Source of the DNA: Bacteroidales bacterium
Lineage (GTDB): Bacteria > Bacteroidota > Bacteroidia > Bacteroidales > UBA932
Reading direction: 5' to 3'
Assembly: GCA_017438975.1 (NCBI GenBank)
Contig: JAFRUH010000009.1
Span: 186,001-250,000 of the forward strand
DNA: 64,000 bases
Position numbers and translations under genes: made by a program
Notes under the pieces: generated by a model
Told to the model about the DNA's origin: nothing
What the model saw: only the letters and a program-made list of their open reading frames with translations
Databases searched by the model: none
Part shown: piece after piece, positions 54,863-62,911 of the stretch
How positions within the stretch are numbered: the first letter of the stretch is position 1
Layout: every line of letters starts with the position of its first letter

Positions 54863-56338
54863 ATGGTAAGATCATGCTCCCGACGATTCAGGGCGGCGCT
54901 TCTGGCCGCCCTGTTTGTTTTTTCCTGCGGGAAAGACAATCCCGAACCGGTTCCCGTACCGGAACCGACCGGCCCTTTCGACCCTTCCGCTGCCAGCCTG
55001 ACCCTTCCCGAAGAGTTCCGGGCGGCCTGGATTGCGACAGTGGCTAAGATCGACTGGCCCCGTTCGACCACCGCGCCGGACCAGGAACGCGAACTGAAGG
55101 AACTGCTGGAAAAGATTTCATCCGCCGGGTGCAATGCGGTGATGTTCCAGGTCGTATCCAATGCGGACGCCCTCTATCCGTCGAAACTGCTGCCCTGGAG
55201 CGCGATTCCGACGGGAACGCAGGGCCTTGATCCCGGTTTCGACCCCCTCGGTGTCGCCGTCGAAACGGCGCACAGGCTCGGAATGGAACTGCACGCCTGG
55301 GTCAATCCCCTCCGGATCGGAAGCGCGACTGCGGTCCGTGCCGAGAATCATCCCTACCGCTCCCATCCGGACTGGTGGCAGGAGTATAACGGGAACTATT
55401 TCTGGGATCCCGGCAATCCCGGACTCCGTACCTTCCTCGCCTCAATCGTCGAGGAAATCGTGACGAACTATCCTGTCGACGGGGTCCATATCGACGATTA
55501 TTTCTATCCCTCCGGACTCCAGACGAACAGCCTGACCTGGTACGATTCGAAGGAATATTCCGCCTACGGGGCGGGGAAGTCCCTCGACGAATGGCGGGAA
55601 GGGAATATCAACAAGATGGTCAAGGCTTACCATGAAACAGTCCACCGGGTGCGTCCTGAGGCCGTTTTCGGCGTTTCTCCGGCCGGACGGCTGGAACTCA
55701 CGCGGGCCCTTTATGCGGATCCGGTCCAGTGGATTGCGGAAGGTTCCATCGATTACCTGACTCCCCAGATCTACTGGGACCATATCCGGAACGATTTCGC
55801 CGATTTCGATACGGTGCTGGATTCCTGGCTCGAGGTCCGGAAGAACGTCCCCATGATGCCCGGCCTGGCGGCATACAAGTGCCTCCAGTCAACGGAAAAG
55901 AACTTCTACAACCGTCCCGAGGAGCTGGGCTACCAGGTCTCCGAATGCCGTTCCCACGCCGGTTGCTGCGGCCACTTCTGGTACAATACCACGAGTCTGG
56001 TATCCCAGCTCGTATATCCTTATGTAACTTACCATATCTACAAGAGCAGCCATGCCCTGACCCCCCGGCTGCAGACGCAGCCCGGGATCCTGGATGCTCC
56101 GGTTCCTGTCCTCGACGGGAACGTGATATCCTGGAACGAGGTTCCCGGTGCGGCGGGATATGTCGTCCTCGCCCTCTCGAAACCCGCGCACGGCAGCCAG
56201 TGGACCGCTTCCATCGTCCGGAACTCCGGGACGCAGCGCTCTTTCACCGGAAGTCCGGATACCAACTATATCATTCTCGCCCGGAACGGTTCTTCCCGTT
56301 CTTCCTACTCGACGCCGGTCTACATTCCCGCACCGTGA
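54863..56338 (+). CDS. GHL10-family lipoprotein (glycosyl hydrolase-like)
   Basis: A 491-residue lipoprotein with lipobox Cys near residue 22 (LFVFSCGKD), then a Pro/Glu spacer (NPEPVPVPEPTGP). The TIM-barrel GHL10 (DUF187) domain spans about residues 50-385: FRAAWIATVAKIDWP, GCNAVMFQVVSNADALYPS, MELHAWVNPLR, YPVDGVHIDDYFYP and PQIYWDHIRNDF. A fibronectin-III-like C-terminal part ends PVYIPAP. Members act on peptidoglycan or glycans in the periplasm. The 3' end overlaps the convergent AraC-type gene by 19 bases. Confidence 0.88.
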   Translation: MVRSCSRRFRAALLAALFVFSCGKDNPEPVPVPEPTGPFDPSAASLTLPEEFRAAWIATVAKIDWPRSTTAPDQERELKELLEKISSAGCNAVMFQVVSNADALYPSKLLPWSAIPTGTQGLDPGFDPLGVAVETAHRLGMELHAWVNPLRIGSATAVRAENHPYRSHPDWWQEYNGNYFWDPGNPGLRTFLASIVEEIVTNYPVDGVHIDDYFYPSGLQTNSLTWYDSKEYSAYGAGKSLDEWREGNINKMVKAYHETVHRVRPEAVFGVSPAGRLELTRALYADPVQWIAEGSIDYLTPQIYWDHIRNDFADFDTVLDSWLEVRKNVPMMPGLAAYKCLQSTEKNFYNRPEELGYQVSECRSHAGCCGHFWYNTTSLVSQLVYPYVTYHIYKSSHALTPRLQTQPGILDAPVPVLDGNVISWNEVPGAAGYVVLALSKPAHGSQWTASIVRNSGTQRSFTGSPDTNYIILARNGSSRSSYSTPVYIPAP

Positions 56339-56781
56339 CGCCGGTGGGCCTGTTTCCATTCACCGGGCATCAGTCCGGTGTGGCGGTGAAACTGTTTGGA
56401 GAAGTTGGATTGGTCTGAAAATCCGATCCGCTCGCAGATCTCCCTCATATACCGGAAATCCGTTTCGTTGATCAGCCTGCAGGCTTCCTTGATTTTCAGG
56501 CGGATCCGCCAGGTCCGGCAGTCCTCGTGGATAACATTCCGGAAATAGCTGTCCATCGCCCTCCGGTCGATTCCTATGCTCCGGGCCATCTCCTCGTTGT
56601 TCCGCATATTCTCGCAGAAGCCCTTTGTCGATATCCATCGGGCCAGTTTCCGGCTGATTTCCGGGTATTGTCTGAGAATGGGGGCGGGGATGTTTTCGAT
56701 TCCGTCATATCTGACCGGATACGGTCCCTTTTTCAGGGGTTGGAACGGGCGCAGAAGCCCGTCAAGAAGAAGACTTTTCAT
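56320..56781 (-). CDS. AraC-type HTH regulator without a sensor domain
   Basis: A 153-residue protein whose C-terminal part (about residues 55-145) is an AraC DNA-binding domain with two HTH motifs (NNEEMARSIGIDRRAMDSYFRNVI and MREICERIGFSDQSNFSKQFHRHTGLMPGEW). The N-terminal 50 residues are not a recognised ligand domain, so it is much shorter than typical AraC proteins. Divergent from lysA with overlapping promoter regions. Overlap with the GHL10 gene end is convergent. Confidence 0.83.
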   Translation of the reverse strand: MKSLLLDGLLRPFQPLKKGPYPVRYDGIENIPAPILRQYPEISRKLARWISTKGFCENMRNNEEMARSIGIDRRAMDSYFRNVIHEDCRTWRIRLKIKEACRLINETDFRYMREICERIGFSDQSNFSKQFHRHTGLMPGEWKQAHRRHGAGM

Positions 56782-56800
56782 AAATCTGGTTTAAGTGTTA

Positions 56801-56808
56801 CAAATTTA
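56801..56808 (-). promoter_or_regulatory. -7 promoter element of the AraC-type gene
   Basis: The minus strand reads TAAATTTG about 20 bases before the start codon. An ATTG lies 20 bases upstream as possible -33. It is back-to-back with the lysA -7 element. Confidence 0.6.
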
Positions 56809-56820
56809 CATTCTTTTATC

Positions 56821-56828
56821 TATTTTTG
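56821..56828 (+). promoter_or_regulatory. -7 promoter element of lysA
   Basis: TATTTTTG matches TAnnTTTG. Transcription would start near 56835, so the 5' leader of lysA is only a few bases long if translation starts at 56841. No TTTG is seen 19-20 bases upstream. Confidence 0.55.
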
Positions 56829-56840
56829 CAATTGGTTAGT

Positions 56841-58013
56841 ATGTCTATGGAAAAGAGTGTATTTGAACGGTTGCTTTCTCTGGAAACGCCTGTCTATTAT
56901 TATGATATGGATCTCCTGAAGGAGACGGTCGACTCGCTTGCCGAGACCGCCGCCGCCCATGGGGTCAAGGTCCATTATGCCGTCAAGACCAACAACGAGG
57001 AGCGTATCATGCGCTATATCGCCTCGAAAGGCCTGGGCGCGGACTGTGTCTCCGGAAATGAGATCGCCTGGGCCGTCCATTGTGGTTTCGCCCCTGAATC
57101 AATCGTCTATGCCGGAGTCGGAAAGACGGACAAGGAACTGAATTCCGCCCTTCTCGCCGGAATCGGAGCCTTCAACTGCGAATCCCCGGAGGAACTCCGG
57201 ATCCTGGACGAGCTCGCCGGCCGCTGCGGTCGCAAGGCGCGCGTCTGTCTCCGCATCAATCCCGACATCGACGCCCATACCCACCACTATATCACGACCG
57301 GGCTGGAGGAGAACAAGTTCGGCATCTCCCGCTTCGCTTTCGAGGAGGTGGTCGGGATCGTCAAGTCCTCTGAGAATCTGATCTTTACGGGTCTCCATTT
57401 CCATATCGGCTCCCAGATTACCTCCGTGCGTGAAATCTTCGCCGTCGAGGTCGCCCGGGCCGAGGAAATCGTCGGCTGGTTCGAATCCCGCGGACTCCGC
57501 GTCGACAACATCGATCTAGGGGGAGGACTCGGAATCGACTATGAGGATCCGGACGGAAATCCCGTCCCGGATTTCAAGGGGTGGATTGAAACCGTCTCCA
57601 CCTTCCGTCGCAGGCCGGACCAGATCCTCCATATCGAGCCCGGCCGTTCCATCGCCGCCCAGTGCGGAAGCCTGCTTTCCCGGGTGGTTTATGTCAAGAA
57701 GGGCGAGACGAAAGACACCGTCATCCTGGACGCCGGAATGAACAACCTGATCCGGCCCGCCCTGTACGGAGCCTATCACAAGGTGGAGAACCTTTCCGCA
57801 GGATTCCTGCGGAAGGATGCCCCTTTGCATTCCTACGACGTCGCCGGCCCCGTGTGCGAATCGGCGGATGTTTTCGGAACCAAACGTCTCCTTCCGGAGA
57901 CCGTCCGGGGCGATCTGGTGGCCATCCGTTCCGCTGGCGCCTACGGTTCCGTCATGTCGTCCCGTTACAACATGCGGGGCGATGCACCGGCGGTTTTCAG
58001 CGACGAAATCTAG
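56841..58013 (+). CDS. lysA: diaminopimelate decarboxylase
   Basis: PLP-dependent decarboxylation of meso-diaminopimelate to L-lysine. The 390-residue alanine-racemase-fold enzyme has the PLP lysine in HYAVKTNN near residue 51, GLHFHIGSQI (His contacting PLP), GGGLGIDY, EPGRSIAAQCG and CESADVFG with the catalytic Cys at the C-terminus. ATG at 56841 (or 56847) is chosen over TTG at 56826, which lies inside the promoter. The gene converges on the aquaporin gene through a shared hairpin. Confidence 0.93.
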   Translation: MSMEKSVFERLLSLETPVYYYDMDLLKETVDSLAETAAAHGVKVHYAVKTNNEERIMRYIASKGLGADCVSGNEIAWAVHCGFAPESIVYAGVGKTDKELNSALLAGIGAFNCESPEELRILDELAGRCGRKARVCLRINPDIDAHTHHYITTGLEENKFGISRFAFEEVVGIVKSSENLIFTGLHFHIGSQITSVREIFAVEVARAEEIVGWFESRGLRVDNIDLGGGLGIDYEDPDGNPVPDFKGWIETVSTFRRRPDQILHIEPGRSIAAQCGSLLSRVVYVKKGETKDTVILDAGMNNLIRPALYGAYHKVENLSAGFLRKDAPLHSYDVAGPVCESADVFGTKRLLPETVRGDLVAIRSAGAYGSVMSSRYNMRGDAPAVFSDEI

Positions 58014-58051
58014 AGCGCGGTCTCTTTCTCCTTGATTCTCAGCAAAATAAA

Positions 58052-58087
58052 CGTAGGCCTTTGTCCTGTTTGGGACAAAGGCCTACG
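58052..58087. terminator. bidirectional hairpin terminator between lysA and the aquaporin gene
   Basis: A 15-bp perfect stem (58052-58066 with 58073-58087, loop TGTTTG) sits between two convergent genes. An A-rich run lies before the left arm, so the minus-strand transcript gets several Ts after the hairpin; the plus side has only a short T-containing run. Confidence 0.75.
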
Positions 58088-58121
58088 CTAAATTGGCTGT
58101 TACTCAGCGGGTTGGGTGGTG

Positions 58122-58796
58122 CTATTTCTCTTTGGGAGCCAGGGCGCACCAGACAAGGGCGCTGAGGGCACCGCCGACGAGCGGGGCGCAGATGAAGACC
58201 CAGACGTTCTTCAGGGCGTCGCCGCAGGCGAAGAGGGCGGGACCGATGGAACGGGCCGGGTTCACGGAAGTGCCGGTCAGGTTGATGCAGACCAGGTGGA
58301 CGAGAATCAGGGAGAGACCGATGGCCAGTCCGGCGAAATTGCCGGCGCCGACCTTGGAATCCGTCGTTCCGAGAACCACGAGGACGAAGATGAAGGTAGC
58401 GATGACCTCGACGAGGAAGGCACCTCCGACACCGCCGGCATTGGCGACACCGTTGCTACCCAGGGCTCCGGTCAGATCAGGAGCCGCAACGACTTTGGCG
58501 AGGAGATAGAGGACGGCGCCGGCGATGATACCGCCGATTACCTGGCCGATCCAATATCCGCAGGCATCCTTCCAGCTCATGCGGCCCGAGAGGGCGACGC
58601 CGAGGGTGATGGCCGGGTTGATGTGGCAACCGCTGATTCCGCCGATGGTATAGGCCATCGCGACGACGGCGAGACCGAAGGCGATCGCCGTTCCGACGAC
58701 ACCTGCCGGCGTGGTGCAGCCGAGGAACATGGCCGTTCCGCAGCCGAGGAGTGTAAGTACGAAGGTACCGATGCACTCAGCAATGTATTTTCTCAT
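58122..58796 (-). CDS. aqpZ: aquaporin (AqpZ-like)
   Basis: A 224-residue channel with six helices. NPA boxes are at about residues 60-62 (CHINPAITLG) and 183-186 (TSVNPARSIG). The aromatic/arginine filter is readable as Phe40, His in LVHLV, Thr in GTSVN and Arg in NPAR, the set of water-selective AqpZ rather than glycerol facilitators. No neighbouring gene suggests another solute. Confidence 0.92.
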   Translation of the reverse strand: MRKYIAECIGTFVLTLLGCGTAMFLGCTTPAGVVGTAIAFGLAVVAMAYTIGGISGCHINPAITLGVALSGRMSWKDACGYWIGQVIGGIIAGAVLYLLAKVVAAPDLTGALGSNGVANAGGVGGAFLVEVIATFIFVLVVLGTTDSKVGAGNFAGLAIGLSLILVHLVCINLTGTSVNPARSIGPALFACGDALKNVWVFICAPLVGGALSALVWCALAPKEK

Positions 58797-58921
58797 AATA
58801 TTGAAAATAAATAAATTGGTTAATGCTCCCCAAATTTAGCAAGAAATTCCGTCAATCCAAACGACTTGATTGAATTTCTTTTCCTCCGGGGGACGGGTTT
58901 CGGATATTGCGGATTATTCCT

Positions 58922-58929
58922 TATATTTG
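58922..58929 (+). promoter_or_regulatory. -7 promoter element of ffh
   Basis: TATATTTG lies 20 bases before the ffh start. Upstream, TTTC is 20 bases away as an imperfect -33. Confidence 0.65.
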
Positions 58930-58948
58930 TAGGTTAATTCATTTGAAT

Positions 58949-60274
58949 ATGTTCGAGAATTTGAGCGAAAGGCTTGAAAGGTCTTTCAAAATACTGAAAG
59001 GTGAAGGGAAAATCACCGAGATCAACGTCGCCGAAACCGTCAAGGATATCCGGAAGGCGCTCCTCGACGCGGACGTCAGCTACAAGGTCGCCAAGGAATT
59101 CTGCAATACCGTCAAGGACAAGGCCATCGGACAGAACGTCCTGACCGCGGTCCGGCCGCAGCAGATGATGGTCAAGATCGTCCACGACGAACTCGCCGAT
59201 TTTATGGGCAGCAGCGCCCAGGACATCAATATCAAGGGAAATCCCGCCGTCGTACTCGTCGCCGGCCTGAACGGTTCCGGTAAGACGACCTTCTCCGGCA
59301 AGCTCGCCCTCCATATCAAGAGCAAGCGGGGCATGAAGGTTCTGCTCTCCGCTTGCGATACCTTCCGTCCCGCCGCCATCGAGCAGCTCAAGGTGCTCGG
59401 CGAGAGCGTCGGGGTTCCGGTATATACCGAAGAAGGGGAGAAGGATCCGATCAAGATCGCGAAAGCCGCGATTGCCAAGGCCCGTTCCGAAGGCTATTCC
59501 GTCGTCATTATCGATACCGCCGGCCGCCTTGCCGTCGATCAGCAGCTGATGGATGAGATTTCGGCCCTGCACGAGGCTGTAAGGCCGACCGAGACCCTCT
59601 TCGTCGTCGATGCGATGACCGGCCAGGATGCCGTCGAAACGGCCAAGGCCTTCAACGACCGCCTCGATTTCGACGGGGTCGTCCTGACCAAGATGGACGG
59701 CGATACCCGCGGCGGCGCCGCCCTTTCGATCAAGGCCGTTGTCGGAAAACCGATCAAGTTCGTATCCTCCGGTGAGAAGATGGAAGCCCTCGATGTCTTC
59801 CATCCGGACCGTATCGCCGACCGGATCCTCGGGATGGGCGATGTCGTCTCCCTCGTGGAAAAGGCCCAGGAGCAGTTCGACGAGAAAGAGGCCCGTGAAC
59901 TCAAGAAAAAACTCGCCCGTGACAAGTTCACCCTCTGGGACTTCTACAATCAGATTCAGCAGGTAAAGAAGATGGGCAATATCAAGGACCTTGCCTCGAT
60001 GATTCCCGGGGTCGGGAAGGCGATCAAGGATGTCGATGTCGACAACGACTCTTTCAAGAGCATCGAAGCGATCATCCTGTCCATGACTCCGTATGAGCGC
60101 GAGCATCCGGACATCATCAACGGTTCCCGCCGCAAGCGGATCGCGGACGGGTCCGGGACCTCCCTCCCGGAGGTGAACAGGCTCCTGAAGCAGTTCGAAG
60201 GGACGCGAAAGGTCATGAAAACCGCGATGACGGGTAACCTGATGGGCCAGATGCGCGGATTGAGAAGACGTTAA
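58949..60274 (+). CDS. ffh: signal recognition particle protein Ffh
   Basis: A 441-residue SRP54 GTPase that targets nascent membrane proteins to FtsY/SecYEG. The N domain starts FENLSERLERSFKILKGEGKITE. The G domain has GLNGSGKTTFSGKLA near residues 107-121, DTFRPAA, DTAGRLAVDQQ and TKMDGDTRGGAAL. The Met-rich M domain ends MGQMRGLRRR. ATG at 58949 gives the canonical N-terminus and follows the promoter. A DUF4251 lipoprotein gene follows 18 bases later. Confidence 0.97.
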   Translation: MFENLSERLERSFKILKGEGKITEINVAETVKDIRKALLDADVSYKVAKEFCNTVKDKAIGQNVLTAVRPQQMMVKIVHDELADFMGSSAQDINIKGNPAVVLVAGLNGSGKTTFSGKLALHIKSKRGMKVLLSACDTFRPAAIEQLKVLGESVGVPVYTEEGEKDPIKIAKAAIAKARSEGYSVVIIDTAGRLAVDQQLMDEISALHEAVRPTETLFVVDAMTGQDAVETAKAFNDRLDFDGVVLTKMDGDTRGGAALSIKAVVGKPIKFVSSGEKMEALDVFHPDRIADRILGMGDVVSLVEKAQEQFDEKEARELKKKLARDKFTLWDFYNQIQQVKKMGNIKDLASMIPGVGKAIKDVDVDNDSFKSIEAIILSMTPYEREHPDIINGSRRKRIADGSGTSLPEVNRLLKQFEGTRKVMKTAMTGNLMGQMRGLRRR

Positions 60275-60292
60275 CCAGAGTACAGACGCAAT

Positions 60293-60793
60293 ATGAAAAG
60301 ATGGATTTTACCGGCCCTTGCCGGACTGTTGACGCTCGTCGGCTGCGGCGTTCTCCGGGAGACCCCCGAGGAGCGTGCCGACCGGCAGATGCGTGAAGCC
60401 GCTTATGTCCATGAGAGGATTCCCGCTGCGGATTTCAAGATCCACATTGACAGGATGATCCCGCTCCGGGGCATGAGCCGGACGCTTTCTTCTCCGTATT
60501 GGATCAAACTCAAGGACGGTATCCTCTACTCGGCCCTCCCGTATTTCGGCCAGGCCTGGCAGGTGCCCTACGGCGGAGGCCATGCCCTCAATTTCGAGGC
60601 TCCGATCGGCCATTACGAGTACGGCATGAACCGGAAAGGCGGATATGAGGTCCGGATCTATGTCAAGACCGATGAAGACGAGCATATCTACTCGCTGACG
60701 GTCTTCGACAACGGATCGGCCTCGCTGGACGTCCAATCGAGGAACCGGGAACGGATCTCGTATACCGGGACCGTGGATTTCACGGCGGAGTAA
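60293..60793 (+). CDS. DUF4251 lipoprotein
   Basis: A 166-residue lipoprotein with lipobox Cys near residue 18 (LAGLLTLVGCGVL). The DUF4251 domain, found mostly in Bacteroidota, spans about residues 40-160: FKIHIDRMIPLRGMSRTLSSPYWIKLKDG, LPYFGQAW and YEVRIYVKTDEDE. Function is unknown. Likely cotranscribed with ffh. Its stop abuts the convergent GSCFA gene with no gap. Confidence 0.83.
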   Translation: MKRWILPALAGLLTLVGCGVLRETPEERADRQMREAAYVHERIPAADFKIHIDRMIPLRGMSRTLSSPYWIKLKDGILYSALPYFGQAWQVPYGGGHALNFEAPIGHYEYGMNRKGGYEVRIYVKTDEDEHIYSLTVFDNGSASLDVQSRNRERISYTGTVDFTAE

Positions 60794-61651
60794 TCAGCGT
60801 CCGAGCGGAATGTGACGGGCCGCGCAGGCGGCCTTGCAACGGGACCCGAAAAGGTCCCGTTCTTCGTCGGGAAGGGTGGCGTCGATGAACCGTTCCCAGA
60901 TATAGCGGGCGGCCTGGGGGCTGGGATGGACCATGTCTTCGGCCCACCAGCGGTAATCCCTCAATTCGTCCATCATGATCTCGTAGGCGGGGAAATAAGC
61001 GCCGTGGACGGCCTCGACGGCGAGCAGGAGGGAGGCCTTCGAGAGCTGGTTGGCATGGGCCCCGTCGGCAAGGTGCCGGATCGGACTAACCGTGAAAAGG
61101 AACCGTTTGTCCGGATTCCGTTCCATGAGACCTTTCAGGAGGAGGGCCGTCCGTTCGGAGGGAAGGGCGTACCGGGTGAATTCCGCAGCCGGCCGTTTCA
61201 GGCAGTTCGCCACTGTCTCTCCCGTGGCATCGTACCGGAAACACCACGAGGTCCCCAGCGTCACGAGAACCTTGTTGCTTTCTTTCCAGAAGGCGGAAGC
61301 CGTTTCCAGCGCCGCGTTGGCGCCTTCCAGGAAGGCTTCCGGCGTTTCCCGCGCGAAGGAGGTATGGTGGGAGAAAGAGCAGATCCGCCCGTCGCCCGCC
61401 CCGATTTCGACGCAGTCGTCCGCCGTAAAAGGAATTCCGGAAGCGAGCCGGGCGGCGGCGTTGCAAAGGGAAACGGGGTTATAGAGGGGACCGAACGGGT
61501 TCACGCAGACGTCGAATCCCGTTTCGGCGAGCCGCCGGCCGGTTTCCTCGGCGAAGCAGCTGCCAAGGACCATGATCTTGTCCCGGTAGGAGATCCCGAA
61601 GGGCAGGGGAGGGACCGTGACCGGTGTCTGGAGTTTCAGCATATCAGCCAT
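60794..61651 (-). CDS. GSCFA-domain protein
   Basis: A GSCFA-family protein of about 285 residues. The signature LGSCFAEETGRRLAETGFDVCVNPFGPLYNP sits at about residues 30-60, followed by VLVTLGTSWCFRYDATGE and FTVSPIRHLADGAHANQLSK. The family is SGNH-hydrolase-like and found in Bacteroidota and proteobacteria; the substrate is not established. ATG at 61651 or 61642 is preferred over TTG at 61672. An AACGGGACC/GGTCCCGTT stem (60838-60861) inside its 3' end could stop the opposing ffh transcript. Confidence 0.85.
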   Translation of the reverse strand: MADMLKLQTPVTVPPLPFGISYRDKIMVLGSCFAEETGRRLAETGFDVCVNPFGPLYNPVSLCNAAARLASGIPFTADDCVEIGAGDGRICSFSHHTSFARETPEAFLEGANAALETASAFWKESNKVLVTLGTSWCFRYDATGETVANCLKRPAAEFTRYALPSERTALLLKGLMERNPDKRFLFTVSPIRHLADGAHANQLSKASLLLAVEAVHGAYFPAYEIMMDELRDYRWWAEDMVHPSPQAARYIWERFIDATLPDEERDLFGSRCKAACAARHIPLGR

Positions 61652-61679
61652 ATTTTCAGTAAAAATAAGCAAAAATTAG

Positions 61680-61687
61680 TAAATTTG
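61680..61687 (+). promoter_or_regulatory. -7 promoter element of the outer-membrane-like protein gene
   Basis: TAAATTTG lies 18 bases before the ATG at 61706. A clear TTTG at 19-20 bases upstream is missing. Confidence 0.5.
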
Positions 61688-61705
61688 TACGTTAATCCAG
61701 CTGTT

Positions 61706-62911
61706 ATGAGACGATTCCTGCTTCTGGTCCTGCTGTCCCTTTCCGTTTCGGTTCCCGGAGCGGCGCAGGGACTGGAAGATTTCTTCGGCGAGTTCTTCGG
61801 CTTTCCTTCCAGGACGGAGAGGAAACCCTTCTCCTTTACCGGCGACCTCCTCTTCGACTGGACCTTCCTCAATGATGAAATCCGTCCCGAGGGGCCAGAA
61901 GGCCTGGTTTCCGGGACCATGGCTGGAGCTCGCCTGACTCCTTTCGCGGGTATCAAGGTCGACGGCGGCAAGGCCGGGGTCCATCGCATCCTCGGCGGCA
62001 TGGACATATTCAAGGAGTTCGGAGGCGACCCTGTCCTGGCCGGCGAAGTCCTTCTGTATTACCGCTATGACAACCGGTTCGGAAATACGGAATTTTCAGC
62101 CCTGGCAGGCTGTTTCCCGAGGCTTAAGACCGGGGGAGATTATGACCGGATGGTCCTTTCGGACGAGGTCCGTTTCTATGACAACAACCTGGACGGACTC
62201 CTCCTGCAGTTCCGCAGGCCGCGTTCCTTCTATGAAATCTGCCTCGACTGGAACGGCAAGTACGGGGTGGAACGCCGGGAAGAATTCAATGTCTTCACCT
62301 ATGGCGAGTCCGCCCTTCTGGACTGGCTGAAACTGGGCTGGGAGGGAATGTTCCATCACTATGCCAACAGCGTCGTCGCTAAGGGCGTCGTAGATGATCA
62401 CGTGCTCAATCCCTGGGTCGCCTTCGACTTTTCTTCCCGAACGCGTCTCCAGGCGCTTTCGGTGAAAGCCGGGCCCGTCCTTTCCTATCAGCGGGACCGC
62501 CGCTACAAGGAATTCGAACTGCCTTGGGGCTTCCTCGTGACGACCGATGTCCGGAACTGGAGTTTCGGGATCCGGAACGACCTCTATTACGGATGGAGCA
62601 TGGTGCCTTATTTCTACAAGACCGATTCCACCGGCTCCCGCTTCGGAACCGACCTTTATATGCGGTCGATGAAGATCGCCCTCGATACCGGATATGACGG
62701 CGGACTGGCCGATATCCTGTCCTTCTACTGGGCCCCCCGCCTCGGCGAGTTCCTCTCCGTCCGCGTCAACTGCGAACTCCTTTTCAACCGGGGAAGCTAT
62801 ATCGGCATGGACCAGTACGGAACCCTTGTTTTCGACCTTGAAAACATCGGGAAACGGAGATCATCCGCCCGCGGCCGAAGAAATCCCCAGACCTTCCAAT
62901 ATTCCTTGTGA
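61706..62911 (+). CDS. predicted outer-membrane beta-barrel protein
   Basis: A 401-residue exported protein: signal peptide RRFLLLVLLSLSVSVPGAA-QG, then many amphipathic strands rich in Tyr, Phe and Gly (EVLLYYRYDNRFGNTEF, RSFYEICLDWNGKYGVE, GFLVTTDVRNWSFGIRNDLYYGWSMVPYFYK). This pattern fits an outer-membrane barrel with an unassigned function. ATG at 61706 gives the signal peptide; the frame is open far upstream but antisense to GSCFA. The stop overlaps the next start by one base, so the pair is coupled. Confidence 0.8.
   Translation: MRRFLLLVLLSLSVSVPGAAQGLEDFFGEFFGFPSRTERKPFSFTGDLLFDWTFLNDEIRPEGPEGLVSGTMAGARLTPFAGIKVDGGKAGVHRILGGMDIFKEFGGDPVLAGEVLLYYRYDNRFGNTEFSALAGCFPRLKTGGDYDRMVLSDEVRFYDNNLDGLLLQFRRPRSFYEICLDWNGKYGVERREEFNVFTYGESALLDWLKLGWEGMFHHYANSVVAKGVVDDHVLNPWVAFDFSSRTRLQALSVKAGPVLSYQRDRRYKEFELPWGFLVTTDVRNWSFGIRNDLYYGWSMVPYFYKTDSTGSRFGTDLYMRSMKIALDTGYDGGLADILSFYWAPRLGEFLSVRVNCELLFNRGSYIGMDQYGTLVFDLENIGKRRSSARGRRNPQTFQYSL

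Noticed and set aside
60838-60861. 9-bp perfect stem inside the GSCFA gene as a terminator
   Set aside because: It lies in coding sequence and no T-run follows, so it is only mentioned as a possible stop for the opposing transcript.
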